64,000 nt of DNA, from the NCBI GenBank assembly GCA_040398425.1, contig JBBATZ010000003.1:89164-153163 (forward strand). Reading direction: 5' to 3'. Every line of letters begins with the position of its first letter. Position 1 is the stretch's first letter. This DNA is from UBA7672 sp040398425 (GTDB lineage: Bacteria > Pseudomonadota > Alphaproteobacteria > Caulobacterales > Hyphomonadaceae). This document shows positions 26,401-33,545 of this stretch, piece by piece. Position numbers and translations under genes: made by a program. Below the pieces are notes generated by a model that searched no databases, was not told the DNA's origin, and saw only the letters and a list, made by a program, of their open reading frames with translations.

Positions 26401-26403
26401 CAT

Positions 26404-26655
26404 AGGGACTCAAGGCCGGGGGAGAGTCAAACGGAGTCTGAAAAAGGTAGTGTCTCAGTTTGAATTTGCCCTCTTTTTCCCGGTGGAAAAGCAGGGCCGA
26501 GGGAAATGGACGGAGGGGGTTTTCTGCCGTGACGTAGCCATCTGTCTGGCGGCAGGCTGACGAAGATTCACGCGCCGGGGCGTTCTCTGGGCGCCCAATT
26601 TATGAGATAGCTGCATTCGCAACGGTCTGTGGCCCCACCAACGGGCCGTTAAAGA
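26404..26655. other. Non-coding region upstream of imuA
   Basis: These bases contain no recognisable gene. There is a T/C-rich patch (CTCTTTTTCCCGG near 26471) and, near 26622-26650, a hairpin of GGCCC and GGGCC around a seven-base loop. This hairpin and the following terminator would make sense as the 3' end of a short plus-strand RNA, but no clear promoter was found. Confidence 0.35.
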
Positions 26656-26684
26656 GGACGCTCCCGCCCTGGGGGCGTCCTTTT
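26656..26684. terminator. Strong hairpin with T-run, intergenic
   Basis: GGACGCTCCC pairs with GGGGGCGTCC (one G-T wobble) around a five-base loop and is followed on the plus strand by TTTT. On the minus strand the same stem is followed by TCTTT and lies 13 bases after the small open frame at 26698, so it may serve that gene or an unseen plus-strand RNA. Confidence 0.7.
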
Positions 26685-26697
26685 GCATTCAGGCGCA

Positions 26698-26850
26698 TCA
26701 GAGACGAGTCCACCCGGATAGCGCCATGCCACCCGTTGCTCCGCGCAGTTGGCGCATCGCTTCGGCGGTTGCAGCGTTGAAGGTTCGACTCTGCGGGCAG
26801 CCCGAGGTCCTGAACTCCCAGACCTTCATGAGGGCGTCGCGCTCGGTCAT
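26698..26850 (-). CDS. Possible 50-residue protein
   Basis: This minus-strand frame starts MTERDALMKVWEFRTSG and ends GMALSGWTRL. Third codon positions are strongly GC-rich, as in real genes of this genome, and a hairpin terminator follows the stop. There is no clear ribosome site, no recognised family and only 50 residues, so it may be a remnant or a chance frame. Confidence 0.3.
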   Translation of the reverse strand: MTERDALMKVWEFRTSGCPQSRTFNAATAEAMRQLRGATGGMALSGWTRL

Positions 26851-26888
26851 CGGAGGCGAGCCGCCTCGGCCGGGGCTTCACGTCTCGC

Positions 26889-26907
26889 TTTGATCCCCCG
26901 GATCAAA
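26889..26907. promoter_or_regulatory. Inverted repeat TTTGATCC / GGATCAAA
   Basis: Two eight-base arms separated by CCC lie about 40 bases upstream of the small frame at 26850 and 57 bases after the stop of the next minus-strand gene. It could be an operator or a weak hairpin. Confidence 0.25.
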
Positions 26908-26963
26908 TCGCGTCTTCGGCGCCGTCGCTCACCCCCCGCTTTCGCGGGAGGCTTCGCGTCAAT

Positions 26964-27407
26964 CTATTGGATCTCGGACACGACGATGAATTGCGGGGCT
27001 TCGGCGAAGCCCATGAACTGGCCCATGATGCCCTGCACGGTTGCGCCCGGCATGTCTTCGGCGACGAAAGCGTCGAGGTTCGGGATCGAGAAGGTCTCGA
27101 TGTACTGCACCGTCGGCTTGCCATCGCCCATCAGCAGTTTCTCGGCGCGGTGCGTGCGGAAATCGGCGACGCTGCCGAGGCCGCGCATGCCCGGATAGTC
27201 GGTCGACTTCACCCAGGCTTCGAAGTCAGCCGGCGTGACGCCCGCCTTCAGTGAGTAGAGGATCATCAGGTTGACCGGCTTGTGCTCCGCCACCGGCGCG
27301 GGCGCAGGCGTTTCGACGACAGCCGGGGTGGGCTCTGCCGGCGCAGGCGCCGGCGCACAGGCGACGGCGGCGACCATCAGCGGCAAGGCGAGCAGAAGGC
27401 GTTTCAT
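26964..27407 (-). CDS. Lipoprotein with a HapK/REDY-like domain
   Basis: This 147-residue protein begins MKRLLLALPLMVAAVACAPA, a lipoprotein signal with the cysteine in VAAVAC. An Ala/Pro-rich linker follows, and then a compact dimeric ferredoxin-like domain of about 100 residues (VNLMILYSLKAGVTPADFEA, LLMGDGKPTVQYIETFSI). That domain resembles the REDY-like HapK family, small proteins named after prodigiosin-cluster genes but of unclear function. The internal ATG at 27407 is chosen over an upstream in-frame codon because it gives the lipoprotein signal. No partner gene is evident. Confidence 0.65.
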   Translation of the reverse strand: MKRLLLALPLMVAAVACAPAPAPAEPTPAVVETPAPAPVAEHKPVNLMILYSLKAGVTPADFEAWVKSTDYPGMRGLGSVADFRTHRAEKLLMGDGKPTVQYIETFSIPNLDAFVAEDMPGATVQGIMGQFMGFAEAPQFIVVSEIQ

Positions 27408-27496
27408 CAGTGTGCTTCCTGTTGTGACATGGGTTGCGGTCTGTCGCCTTTGTAGTGAGGGGAGTCGCACGGCGGCGATAGTTGCGGTTCCGTCAC

Positions 27497-27658
27497 TCAG
27501 CGCATCATCTGCGTGATGGCGATGAAGGCAATGACGGCGAAGATCGCCAGCAGCACCAGGCCAACGCGTGTGAACAGCTGGCGCCGCTCAGCGGGGGACA
27601 CGCGTGGCGCGCTGCGGTGGACAGCGGCGGCGCGGCGTCTGCTCTTGCGGTTGCTCAT
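27497..27658 (-). CDS. Small single-helix membrane protein
   Basis: This 53-residue protein has a very basic N-terminus (MSNRKSRRRAAAVHRSAPR) and one C-terminal helix (VGLVLLAIFAVIAFIAI). It is a typical small inner-membrane protein with an Arg-rich cytoplasmic start. Family not recognised. A second such gene lies 67 bases upstream on the same strand. Confidence 0.55.
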   Translation of the reverse strand: MSNRKSRRRAAAVHRSAPRVSPAERRQLFTRVGLVLLAIFAVIAFIAITQMMR

Positions 27659-27725
27659 GGGCCCGAAGTCTCTACCGCAATTGTCCGGCAGCCAAGGGCA
27701 AGATTGATGCTCTGACCAGTGGCGC

Positions 27726-27902
27726 TCAGAACAGGGAGGCGGACTGCAGACCAACCCAGAACGCGCCGACCATCAGCACGACGGTGAAGACAGACAGCGC
27801 ACCGTTGCGGAATCCCGCCGTGCGCTCGGCCTTGAGCTCGAGGCCGCGCCACTCGTCATCGGACACGGGTCTGTTCTGCAAGCTGTTCAGTTCCGCACGC
27901 AT
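27726..27902 (-). CDS. Small single-helix membrane protein
   Basis: This 58-residue frame reads MRAELNSLQNRPVSDDEWRG, then a charged stretch (LELKAERTAGFRNG) and one hydrophobic helix (ALSVFTVVLMVGAFWVGL) near the C-terminus. Codon usage is GC-rich at third positions. The gene is short but looks genuine. Function unknown. Confidence 0.5.
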   Translation of the reverse strand: MRAELNSLQNRPVSDDEWRGLELKAERTAGFRNGALSVFTVVLMVGAFWVGLQSASLF

Positions 27903-28147
27903 TTGCGAGCCCCAAAGTATTCAACACCGTCCAGACCGACCCTGTGACTCCATCCTACCGTAATTATATTCAAAATCATGTAACTAAATGGGATTAATTG
28001 AGCGCACCCTCTTCCCGCCCTTGCATCTCAATTGCGACTGGACTTCTCAAAGGGAGCGCACTGCTGGCGCGGATTGGTGGTGCGCATCGGACGGCAGGGC
28101 TCTAACCTGTACGTGCGACGCCCCGATGGCGCGCGGGGAGTTTTACG

Positions 28148-29329
28148 ATGGCGCCTACCGAATTCGGCTATCCACTCGAAGGCCTGAAGGTTCTGGATTT
28201 CTCGCGCGTGTTGGCGGGGCCTTTTGCTGGACGGATGCTGAGCGATCTGGGGGCGGAGGTGGTGAAGGTGGAGCCGCCGGAGGGCGACTCCAGCAGGCTG
28301 TGGGGCAAGATGACGGCCGGGATTTCCGGCTATTTCAACATGATCAATGCAGGCAAGCAGGGCATCTCGATCGATTTGCGCGCGGACGGCGCTCAGGCTC
28401 TGGTGCTCGCGCTGGTTAAGCATGCGGACGTGGTGCTGGAGAATTTTCGGCCGGATGTGATGTCGCGGCTGGGCATAGGCTACGAGACGCTCGCGGCGGC
28501 GAACCCGAAGCTTATCATGCTATCGATTTCCGGATTCGGGCGGGACGGTCCGGAGTCGCAGCGGCCCGCCTATGCGCCGATCGTGCATGCAGAGTTGGGC
28601 CTGATTGATCGCGTGGTGCGCCAGCGGGGCGTGAAGATCGACCTGCCGCTGTCGGTGGCCGATACCAATGCGGGTCTCCACGGTCTGGTCGCCCTGCTGT
28701 CCGCCGTGATCATGCGGGGACGCACGGGACGTGGCCAGCACATCGACCTGTCGATGATGGATGCCACGCTGGTGAGCGATGACCAGTTCCACTTCGAGAT
28801 CGAGGATGCGGAGGCGACGCGCAACCTGCCGCCGGACATCTGGGACACGGGCGTTGGCGCGATCCTGGTGTCGGTGGATTTCCGCTGGCTATGGAAGCTG
28901 CTGACGGCAGAGTTCGGCGTGGTCGATCCGGTGACAGCCGACATGGCGCTCGAGGCAAAGATCACGGCGCGGCGCGATGCGGTGGCGACCTTCATGCTGA
29001 GCCTCGCATCGTGGGAGGCGGTCGAAGGCGCGATGGCGAAAATGAACCTCGCCTGGGGACGCGTGCGCTCAGGCAAGGCGCTGCGGGAACAACCGACGCT
29101 CGCCTTCCGTAAATCCGTGATCGATATCGACGACCGCGCTGGTGGTGTGCGGCCGATGGCGCAGACGCCCTATCGCTTCTCGCAGGCGACGGCAGGCGTG
29201 CGCGGACCGGCGCCGCACAAGGGCGAGCACAATGCCGAGGTGCTGCATCGCTGGCTCGGCCTGTCAGAGGCGGAAGTCGCCGCCCTGCTCGCGCGCGGCA
29301 TTCTCACGCGCGACGAGCAACGCGCCTAA
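28148..29329 (+). CDS. CaiB/BaiF-family CoA transferase
   Basis: This family III CoA transferase of 393 residues moves CoA between carboxylic acids (or racemises branched acyl-CoA). It shows LKVLDFSRVLAGPFAGRMLSD, LGAEVVKVEPPEGDSSR, QGISIDLRADGAQALVLAL, ENFRPDVMSRLGIGYETL, and the region with the catalytic aspartate around LPLSVADTNAGLHGLVALLS. The C-terminal part has PLAFRKS-like and GVRGPAPHKGEHNAEVL motifs typical of the family. The acid substrate is not readable. The AT-rich stretch around 27960-28000 may hold its promoter. Its stop overlaps the stop of the convergent gene by four bases. Confidence 0.88.
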   Translation: MAPTEFGYPLEGLKVLDFSRVLAGPFAGRMLSDLGAEVVKVEPPEGDSSRLWGKMTAGISGYFNMINAGKQGISIDLRADGAQALVLALVKHADVVLENFRPDVMSRLGIGYETLAAANPKLIMLSISGFGRDGPESQRPAYAPIVHAELGLIDRVVRQRGVKIDLPLSVADTNAGLHGLVALLSAVIMRGRTGRGQHIDLSMMDATLVSDDQFHFEIEDAEATRNLPPDIWDTGVGAILVSVDFRWLWKLLTAEFGVVDPVTADMALEAKITARRDAVATFMLSLASWEAVEGAMAKMNLAWGRVRSGKALREQPTLAFRKSVIDIDDRAGGVRPMAQTPYRFSQATAGVRGPAPHKGEHNAEVLHRWLGLSEAEVAALLARGILTRDEQRA

Positions 29330-30882
29330 GCGGCGGTGCGATTCTCGCAGGCGATGATGGCGGATTCGATCCAGCCTTTCACACGCTCGCGCGAGGGCGG
29401 CTTGCCATCGCGTAGCAGGCGTTCGCCTTCCCTGGACGTCGCGTAGAGATCGATGGCGTCCATCAGCGAATCGAGATCGATGCCGGCGAGATCATCGACG
29501 CTGTAAATGCCGGCGCCGACCAGGATCTGTGCATTGGAGCCGTTGAGATCAGGCAGAGAGCACGCCAGCAGCGCCTGCGCCTGCCAGTCCTTGATGACAC
29601 CGGCGTTGATGTGGCTGGCCCTGATGCGATGGGCCGCTTCTTCCGGGGCCAGCGACAGCAGGTCACCGACCGTGTTGACGCCGATGACGCTGAGGCGGCT
29701 GGCGGTCTTGGGGCCGATCGAAGGCGCATCGACAATCGCCGCTTCGCGGCTGAGACGCACGCGCGGCTGGCTCGGTGCGGGTTCGGCTTTCGGCTCTGCA
29801 ACGGGCTTGGCTTTCGGATTGGTTTCCGGCGTCATGACTTTTTCGGTGAGTTCGACCACGTCCTCGGCGAGGGCCTTCGGCGCCTTGATCTTCCTGGTGA
29901 CACGCGGCCTCGCGCCCTTCCCGGCTTTCGTCCCGCTCTCTGACGGCCATTGGCAATCGAGCGTCGCCATCGAGACTTTCAGAACCTCCTCGGCGAACAG
30001 CTTGCGCACGACGCGATCGTCATCGCCCATCGTCTCGCGTACTTTTCCTGTGGCGCGATATTCCGCGTACTGCGCGCCAACCAGGCGGCGGTCAATGATA
30101 TCGTCGACCTGCTTGGCGATCATGCGTGTTGGAATGGTCGCGACGATGCCGACCGTATCGAGCATCAGGTTCACGTCGGGCGCCTCGATCTTTGCCTCGC
30201 CAATGGCGCGATCAAGGATGCGCGCCAGCGTGACAGCCGCATAGCCCAGCAAAGCTGCGACCACGTCCTTCAATTCCTGGTCGAGACCCGCGATGGGGTT
30301 CTTGCGGCCGATGTCGAAGTTATAGTGATCGATCAGCGTCTCGTAGTGTTTGTTCGACACAACAGCGCCGTTGCGCACCATCCGTTCCAGCCAGTCCTCG
30401 CCTGCAGGCACGGGGAGATCAGGGAAGCCGAGTTCCTGCTCGAGAATAAGCAGCATTTCCGGGAAGGCCTTGGACAGCGACCATTCGACGGCGCGGTGGA
30501 TCGTGCCCTCTGCTTCGGTCTGGTGCGTGTGGAAAGGCTGGATCGGATCGACGACATAGTGGCTCATCACGCCGGCGCTGTAGACAGCGTGTTGCCAGTC
30601 CTTCGCCTGGAGCGCGCGTACGGTGCGGCGATACCACTCGCGGGCGGCTTGCGGCGCGCCTCCCCAATCGCCATCGCGCACGTGGAGAACGTGGTTCTTG
30701 AAATCCTTGAAGACTTCGTCGGGCGCCTTCGCGCCTTGCAGGTAGGCGTCGCGATGCTTGAGAAAGGTATCGCGCCATTTCGCGGCGTCCTCGCCCTGCA
30801 TGTGCTCAAGCGCGAGCACGGCGAGCCGGTGGTGATTGCTGCGGCACACCGAATCCAGAACCAGCCGGTAGCAGACCGACAT
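29326..30882 (-). CDS. Phospholipase C/nuclease-like protein fused to a helix-hairpin-helix (DUF4332) domain
   Basis: This 518-residue protein has two parts. The N-terminal 270 residues resemble zinc-dependent phospholipase C / S1-P1 nuclease-like proteins: CRSNHHRLAVLALEHMQGED, HVLHVRDGDWGGAPQAAREW, AVYSAGVMSHYVVDPIQPFH and THQTEAEGTIHRAVEW contain several histidines and aspartates suited to metal binding. A Lys/Pro-rich linker leads to a C-terminal region with two helix-hairpin-helix units (VDAPSIGPKTASRLSVIGVN, GAGIYSVDDLAGIDLDSLMD) matching DUF4332. There is no signal peptide, which is unusual for this lipase fold. AGGAG stands eight bases before the ATG at 30882; a GTG nine bases earlier is less likely. 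Confidence 0.7.
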   Translation of the reverse strand: MSVCYRLVLDSVCRSNHHRLAVLALEHMQGEDAAKWRDTFLKHRDAYLQGAKAPDEVFKDFKNHVLHVRDGDWGGAPQAAREWYRRTVRALQAKDWQHAVYSAGVMSHYVVDPIQPFHTHQTEAEGTIHRAVEWSLSKAFPEMLLILEQELGFPDLPVPAGEDWLERMVRNGAVVSNKHYETLIDHYNFDIGRKNPIAGLDQELKDVVAALLGYAAVTLARILDRAIGEAKIEAPDVNLMLDTVGIVATIPTRMIAKQVDDIIDRRLVGAQYAEYRATGKVRETMGDDDRVVRKLFAEEVLKVSMATLDCQWPSESGTKAGKGARPRVTRKIKAPKALAEDVVELTEKVMTPETNPKAKPVAEPKAEPAPSQPRVRLSREAAIVDAPSIGPKTASRLSVIGVNTVGDLLSLAPEEAAHRIRASHINAGVIKDWQAQALLACSLPDLNGSNAQILVGAGIYSVDDLAGIDLDSLMDAIDLYATSREGERLLRDGKPPSRERVKGWIESAIIACENRTAA

Positions 30883-31052
30883 CGGGCGCACTCCTGTGGG
30901 AATTAGTCCCGCGAAGGGGGCGCTATTTCGGTTAGCAACGCGTTAAGGGCAGGGAGCAACCGGATCATGGAGAGCGGCCTTGTGGTGCGTGCCGTCGCCG
31001 CCCTATCGTCGGTCATGACAGCGGCAAAACACTGTGCGCTTGGAAATATCAG

Positions 31053-31448
31053 ATGAAGCCTGTTCTTTTTCGGCCCGGCGCGTCTCTTTTGTTGGCAGCT
31101 CTGCTTGTTGCTCCGGGCTGCGCGGCGATAGCCGCCCAGGACGACCGCGGCGCACTGTCGGCGGCTCATGATGATGCAATTATCGCTCACGGCCGCGATA
31201 TAGCAGTGAAGAACTGCTCTACCTGTCACGCCGTCGATGATGAACGTAAGAGCCCCAACCCGGCCGCCCCTCCGCTTCTGTCAATTCTGATGCGATATGA
31301 CAGCGAGCGGTTGGCCGAAGACTTCGTTGAAGGCACGCGCGTAGGCCACGATGAAATGCCTCACTTCGACTTTAAAGTCAGGGAGGCCGATGCGCTGATT
31401 GCCTATCTCAAGGCAATCGAGCGCACGCCGCGCGCAGCCGAACACTGA
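31053..31448 (+). CDS. Class I c-type cytochrome, small
   Basis: This secreted haem protein of 131 residues has a signal peptide (FRPGASLLLAALLVAPGCAA), a CSTCH haem site in VKNCSTCHAVDDERKSPN and a C-terminal methionine ligand candidate in HDEMPHFDFKV, followed by the last helix (EADALIAYLKAIERTP). The signal could be processed by signal peptidase I (AAIAAQ) or as a lipoprotein (APGC). It is followed after 17 bases by the cysteine-rich lipoprotein gene on the same strand, so the two may share a transcript. The redox partner is unknown. Confidence 0.82.
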   Translation: MKPVLFRPGASLLLAALLVAPGCAAIAAQDDRGALSAAHDDAIIAHGRDIAVKNCSTCHAVDDERKSPNPAAPPLLSILMRYDSERLAEDFVEGTRVGHDEMPHFDFKVREADALIAYLKAIERTPRAAEH

Positions 31449-31465
31449 GACACCGCGGAGTTGTG

Positions 31466-32059
31466 ATGCGTACAATCCTGATGCTTTCCGGGCTGACGAT
31501 CTCGGCAGTCCTTGTGCTTTCTGCATGCGGCGAGACTGAGCCGGAGATTGCTTGTTGCGCAATCGAGCCAAGGGCCAAGTGCGAGGGTGACCTGCTCGGC
31601 GCTGGCGTGACGCGTGAGGAGTTAAGCGTGCTGACGGGGCCGGCAGAGTGGATCTGCCCTTCAGGCACGCTCAATGAGGCGCGCATCAGAGAAATTGCGC
31701 CGATCTGGGCGGCGTCGGAATCGTGTCGGGTGACGCGTGGCTCAGCGCGTTTGAGTGCGCTGGATGGCGGTCTCTGTCCGGCCCGATCGGGCGCGGATGC
31801 GCCGCCCCTGCCACCGGGCGTCGATCTGCAAGTTGCCACAACATGCGCCGCCGGGCTGGCCGCGCGCGGACTGGCCGAGGCTGAGCTGTGGCTGGTATTG
31901 GGAGCGCCGGACGCGGTCTGTCCGAAAAATGGCATCAACGAGCGGCGGATTCGCGAGATAGTCGCGAAGGACTGGGCTCCGGCAAACTGCACGCAATTCA
32001 CCGCCGAGCAGATGCTTGCGGCGATGAATGCGGGTGCGTGTGACGGAGACGCTGGCTAG
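31466..32059 (+). CDS. Lipoprotein with an exact tandem duplication of a four-cysteine module
   Basis: This 197-residue protein starts with a lipoprotein signal (cysteine 21 in VLVLSAC). Two copies of one module follow: cysteines 39, 64, 87 and 104 recur at 127, 152, 175 and 192, an offset of exactly 88 residues with identical spacing (25, 23, 17). The copies share CPSGTLNEARIREI and CPKNGINERRIREI. Two disulphides per module are likely in the periplasm. I do not recognise the family. The start is ATG 31466, with GGAG five bases upstream, rather than the GTG one codon earlier. It follows a cytochrome c gene and converges on the PfpI-like gene with a CTAG stop overlap. Confidence 0.7.
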   Translation: MRTILMLSGLTISAVLVLSACGETEPEIACCAIEPRAKCEGDLLGAGVTREELSVLTGPAEWICPSGTLNEARIREIAPIWAASESCRVTRGSARLSALDGGLCPARSGADAPPLPPGVDLQVATTCAAGLAARGLAEAELWLVLGAPDAVCPKNGINERRIREIVAKDWAPANCTQFTAEQMLAAMNAGACDGDAG

Positions 32060-32640
32060 AAGAACGCGAAGCCAAAATGCTTTTCATGGCGATCGTGTTT
32101 CGTCTCGGCGATTTCCTCGACGATCCTGGCGTTGAAGGCGTCAAGATCATCCGGCGTACGTGACGTGACCAGTCCATCGTCAACGACGACAGCTTCATCG
32201 CTGACATCGGCGCCCGCATTGGCAAGATCCTTCTGGATCGACTTCACGCCCGTCATGCGACGGTCCCTGGCAGCGCCGGCCGAAATGAGCACCTGCGGGC
32301 CGTGGCAAATCGCGAACACGGGCTTGCGCTGGTTCACGAACGAGCTGGCGAAACGCAGCGCATCTTTCTCGGTGCGGAGCTTGTCCGGGCTGAAGAGGCC
32401 GCCGGGAATCAGGATGGCGTCGTAATCGTCCGCGTGGGCCTCAGCGAGTGTCTTGTCGACGTGAATGGTGCGGCCCTTCTCCATGTGACGCAGGCCTTGT
32501 ATGTCGCCCGCCTCCAGCGAGATCACTTCAACGCTGCCACCTGCTGCTTCGATGGCCCCCTTGGGCGAGAATAGTTCCGATTCCTCGAAGCCGTTGGTGG
32601 CGAGGATCGCCACGCACTTTCCGTCTGCTTTAAGTGTCAT
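32056..32640 (-). CDS. DJ-1/PfpI-family type 1 glutamine amidotransferase-like protein
   Basis: This 194-residue protein has the DJ-1/PfpI fold: VAILATNGFEESELFSPKGA at the start (with the conserved Glu), DAILIPGGLFSPDKLR, and the nucleophile elbow VFAICHGPQVLISAG. The CHG cysteine is present, so a deglycase, chaperone or protease-like activity known in the family is possible. The upstream reading frame is open to 32790, but the ATG at 32640 gives the normal N-terminus. It is a likely stress or carbonyl-detoxification gene by family; nothing here tells more. Confidence 0.85.
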   Translation of the reverse strand: MTLKADGKCVAILATNGFEESELFSPKGAIEAAGGSVEVISLEAGDIQGLRHMEKGRTIHVDKTLAEAHADDYDAILIPGGLFSPDKLRTEKDALRFASSFVNQRKPVFAICHGPQVLISAGAARDRRMTGVKSIQKDLANAGADVSDEAVVVDDGLVTSRTPDDLDAFNARIVEEIAETKHDRHEKHFGFAFF

Positions 32641-32832
32641 TCTTGTCTCCTGAATTCCGACCGCAGGGACGAACGGGCGCAATTCGGCGATGTTCCGCGC
32701 GCGGTGAAGACGGTGCATCTGCAACCGATCTTTTTGCAGCTCAGCACTGGTACAGCTTGTCGCAGGCCCCATGTCCCTGCCGCGGGTCATCCGGTCCGCG
32801 GGGTTGGGGATCAGCCGAAAAGGGGACAGTGC

Positions 32833-33474
32833 ATGCAGGCCTACATTCTTCTCGACCGCTCGGGTTCGATGCAGTCGCTATGGGTGGAAGCGCTTTCCTC
32901 CGTCAACGCATTCGCAAAGGAACTTGCCAACAAGACCGACGGTCCGTCGGTCGATAGCCACGTCACGCTGGCCGTGTTCGACAGCCAGGAGAGCCTGCAA
33001 TTCGATATACTGCGCCGCAAACAGCCTGTCCTTCACTGGGAGATCGTCACCGACAAGGACGCCTCCCCGCGCGGGATGACCCCGTTGCTCGATGCGATGG
33101 TGCGCATCATCTCGCTCGCGGAAGGAGACAACCCCGACAAGGCCGTCATCGTCGTCATGACGGATGGTCAGGAGAACGCCTCGCGTGAAGTGACGCGGGA
33201 GGGCGTCAAAGCCGCGCTTGACCGCGTGAAAGCCAAAGGGTGGGAAGTGGTCTTCCTGGGCGCCAATTTCGACAACATAGCGGACGCTTCGTCCGTGGGC
33301 GTCGGCGGCGGCAAGCAGATGGCGATGTCGGCCGGTACGATGAACGAGTCGATGTCGCGCCTGGCTCGCAAATCGCGCGCCTATGCCCAGTCAGCGCCGG
33401 GCGCCGCGCCGATCGAGTTCGACGCTGAAGATCGCATCGCCGCCAAGGAGGCGAACATCAAAAACAAGAGTTGA
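32833..33474 (+). CDS. von Willebrand factor type A domain protein
   Basis: This 213-residue protein is essentially one vWA domain. The metal-ion adhesion site has LLDRSGSMQ (DxSxS), the threonine in RGMTPLLDAM and the aspartate in VIVVMTDGQENAS. A C-terminal tail (EFDAEDRIAAKEANIKNK) is charged. There is no signal peptide, so it is likely cytoplasmic, where such proteins often serve as assembly or chaperone partners. The internal ATG at 32833 is preferred because it begins the domain directly and follows GGGGA. No MoxR ATPase is nearby, which is the usual partner. Confidence 0.8.
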   Translation: MQAYILLDRSGSMQSLWVEALSSVNAFAKELANKTDGPSVDSHVTLAVFDSQESLQFDILRRKQPVLHWEIVTDKDASPRGMTPLLDAMVRIISLAEGDNPDKAVIVVMTDGQENASREVTREGVKAALDRVKAKGWEVVFLGANFDNIADASSVGVGGGKQMAMSAGTMNESMSRLARKSRAYAQSAPGAAPIEFDAEDRIAAKEANIKNKS

Positions 33475-33495
33475 GGCGTCTCACACGTGAAACGC

Positions 33496-33528
33496 AAATG
33501 GCGAGCAGGTTGCCCTGCTCGCCATTTT
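33496..33528. terminator. Bidirectional terminator between vWA gene and purH
   Basis: A perfect 14-bp stem (AAATGGCGAGCAGG with its complement) and a four-base loop lie between two convergent stops. T-runs on both sides (TTT on each strand) suit termination in both directions. Confidence 0.88.
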
Positions 33529-33545
33529 CATGTTCGGCGGAAATC

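Noticed and set aside
26770..26870. A tRNA- or tmRNA-like GGTTCGACTC stretch with a possible GAAGGT/ACCTTC stem
   Set aside because: No acceptor stem, no CCA and no tag peptide or pseudoknot pattern could be found; the resemblance is limited to one short string.
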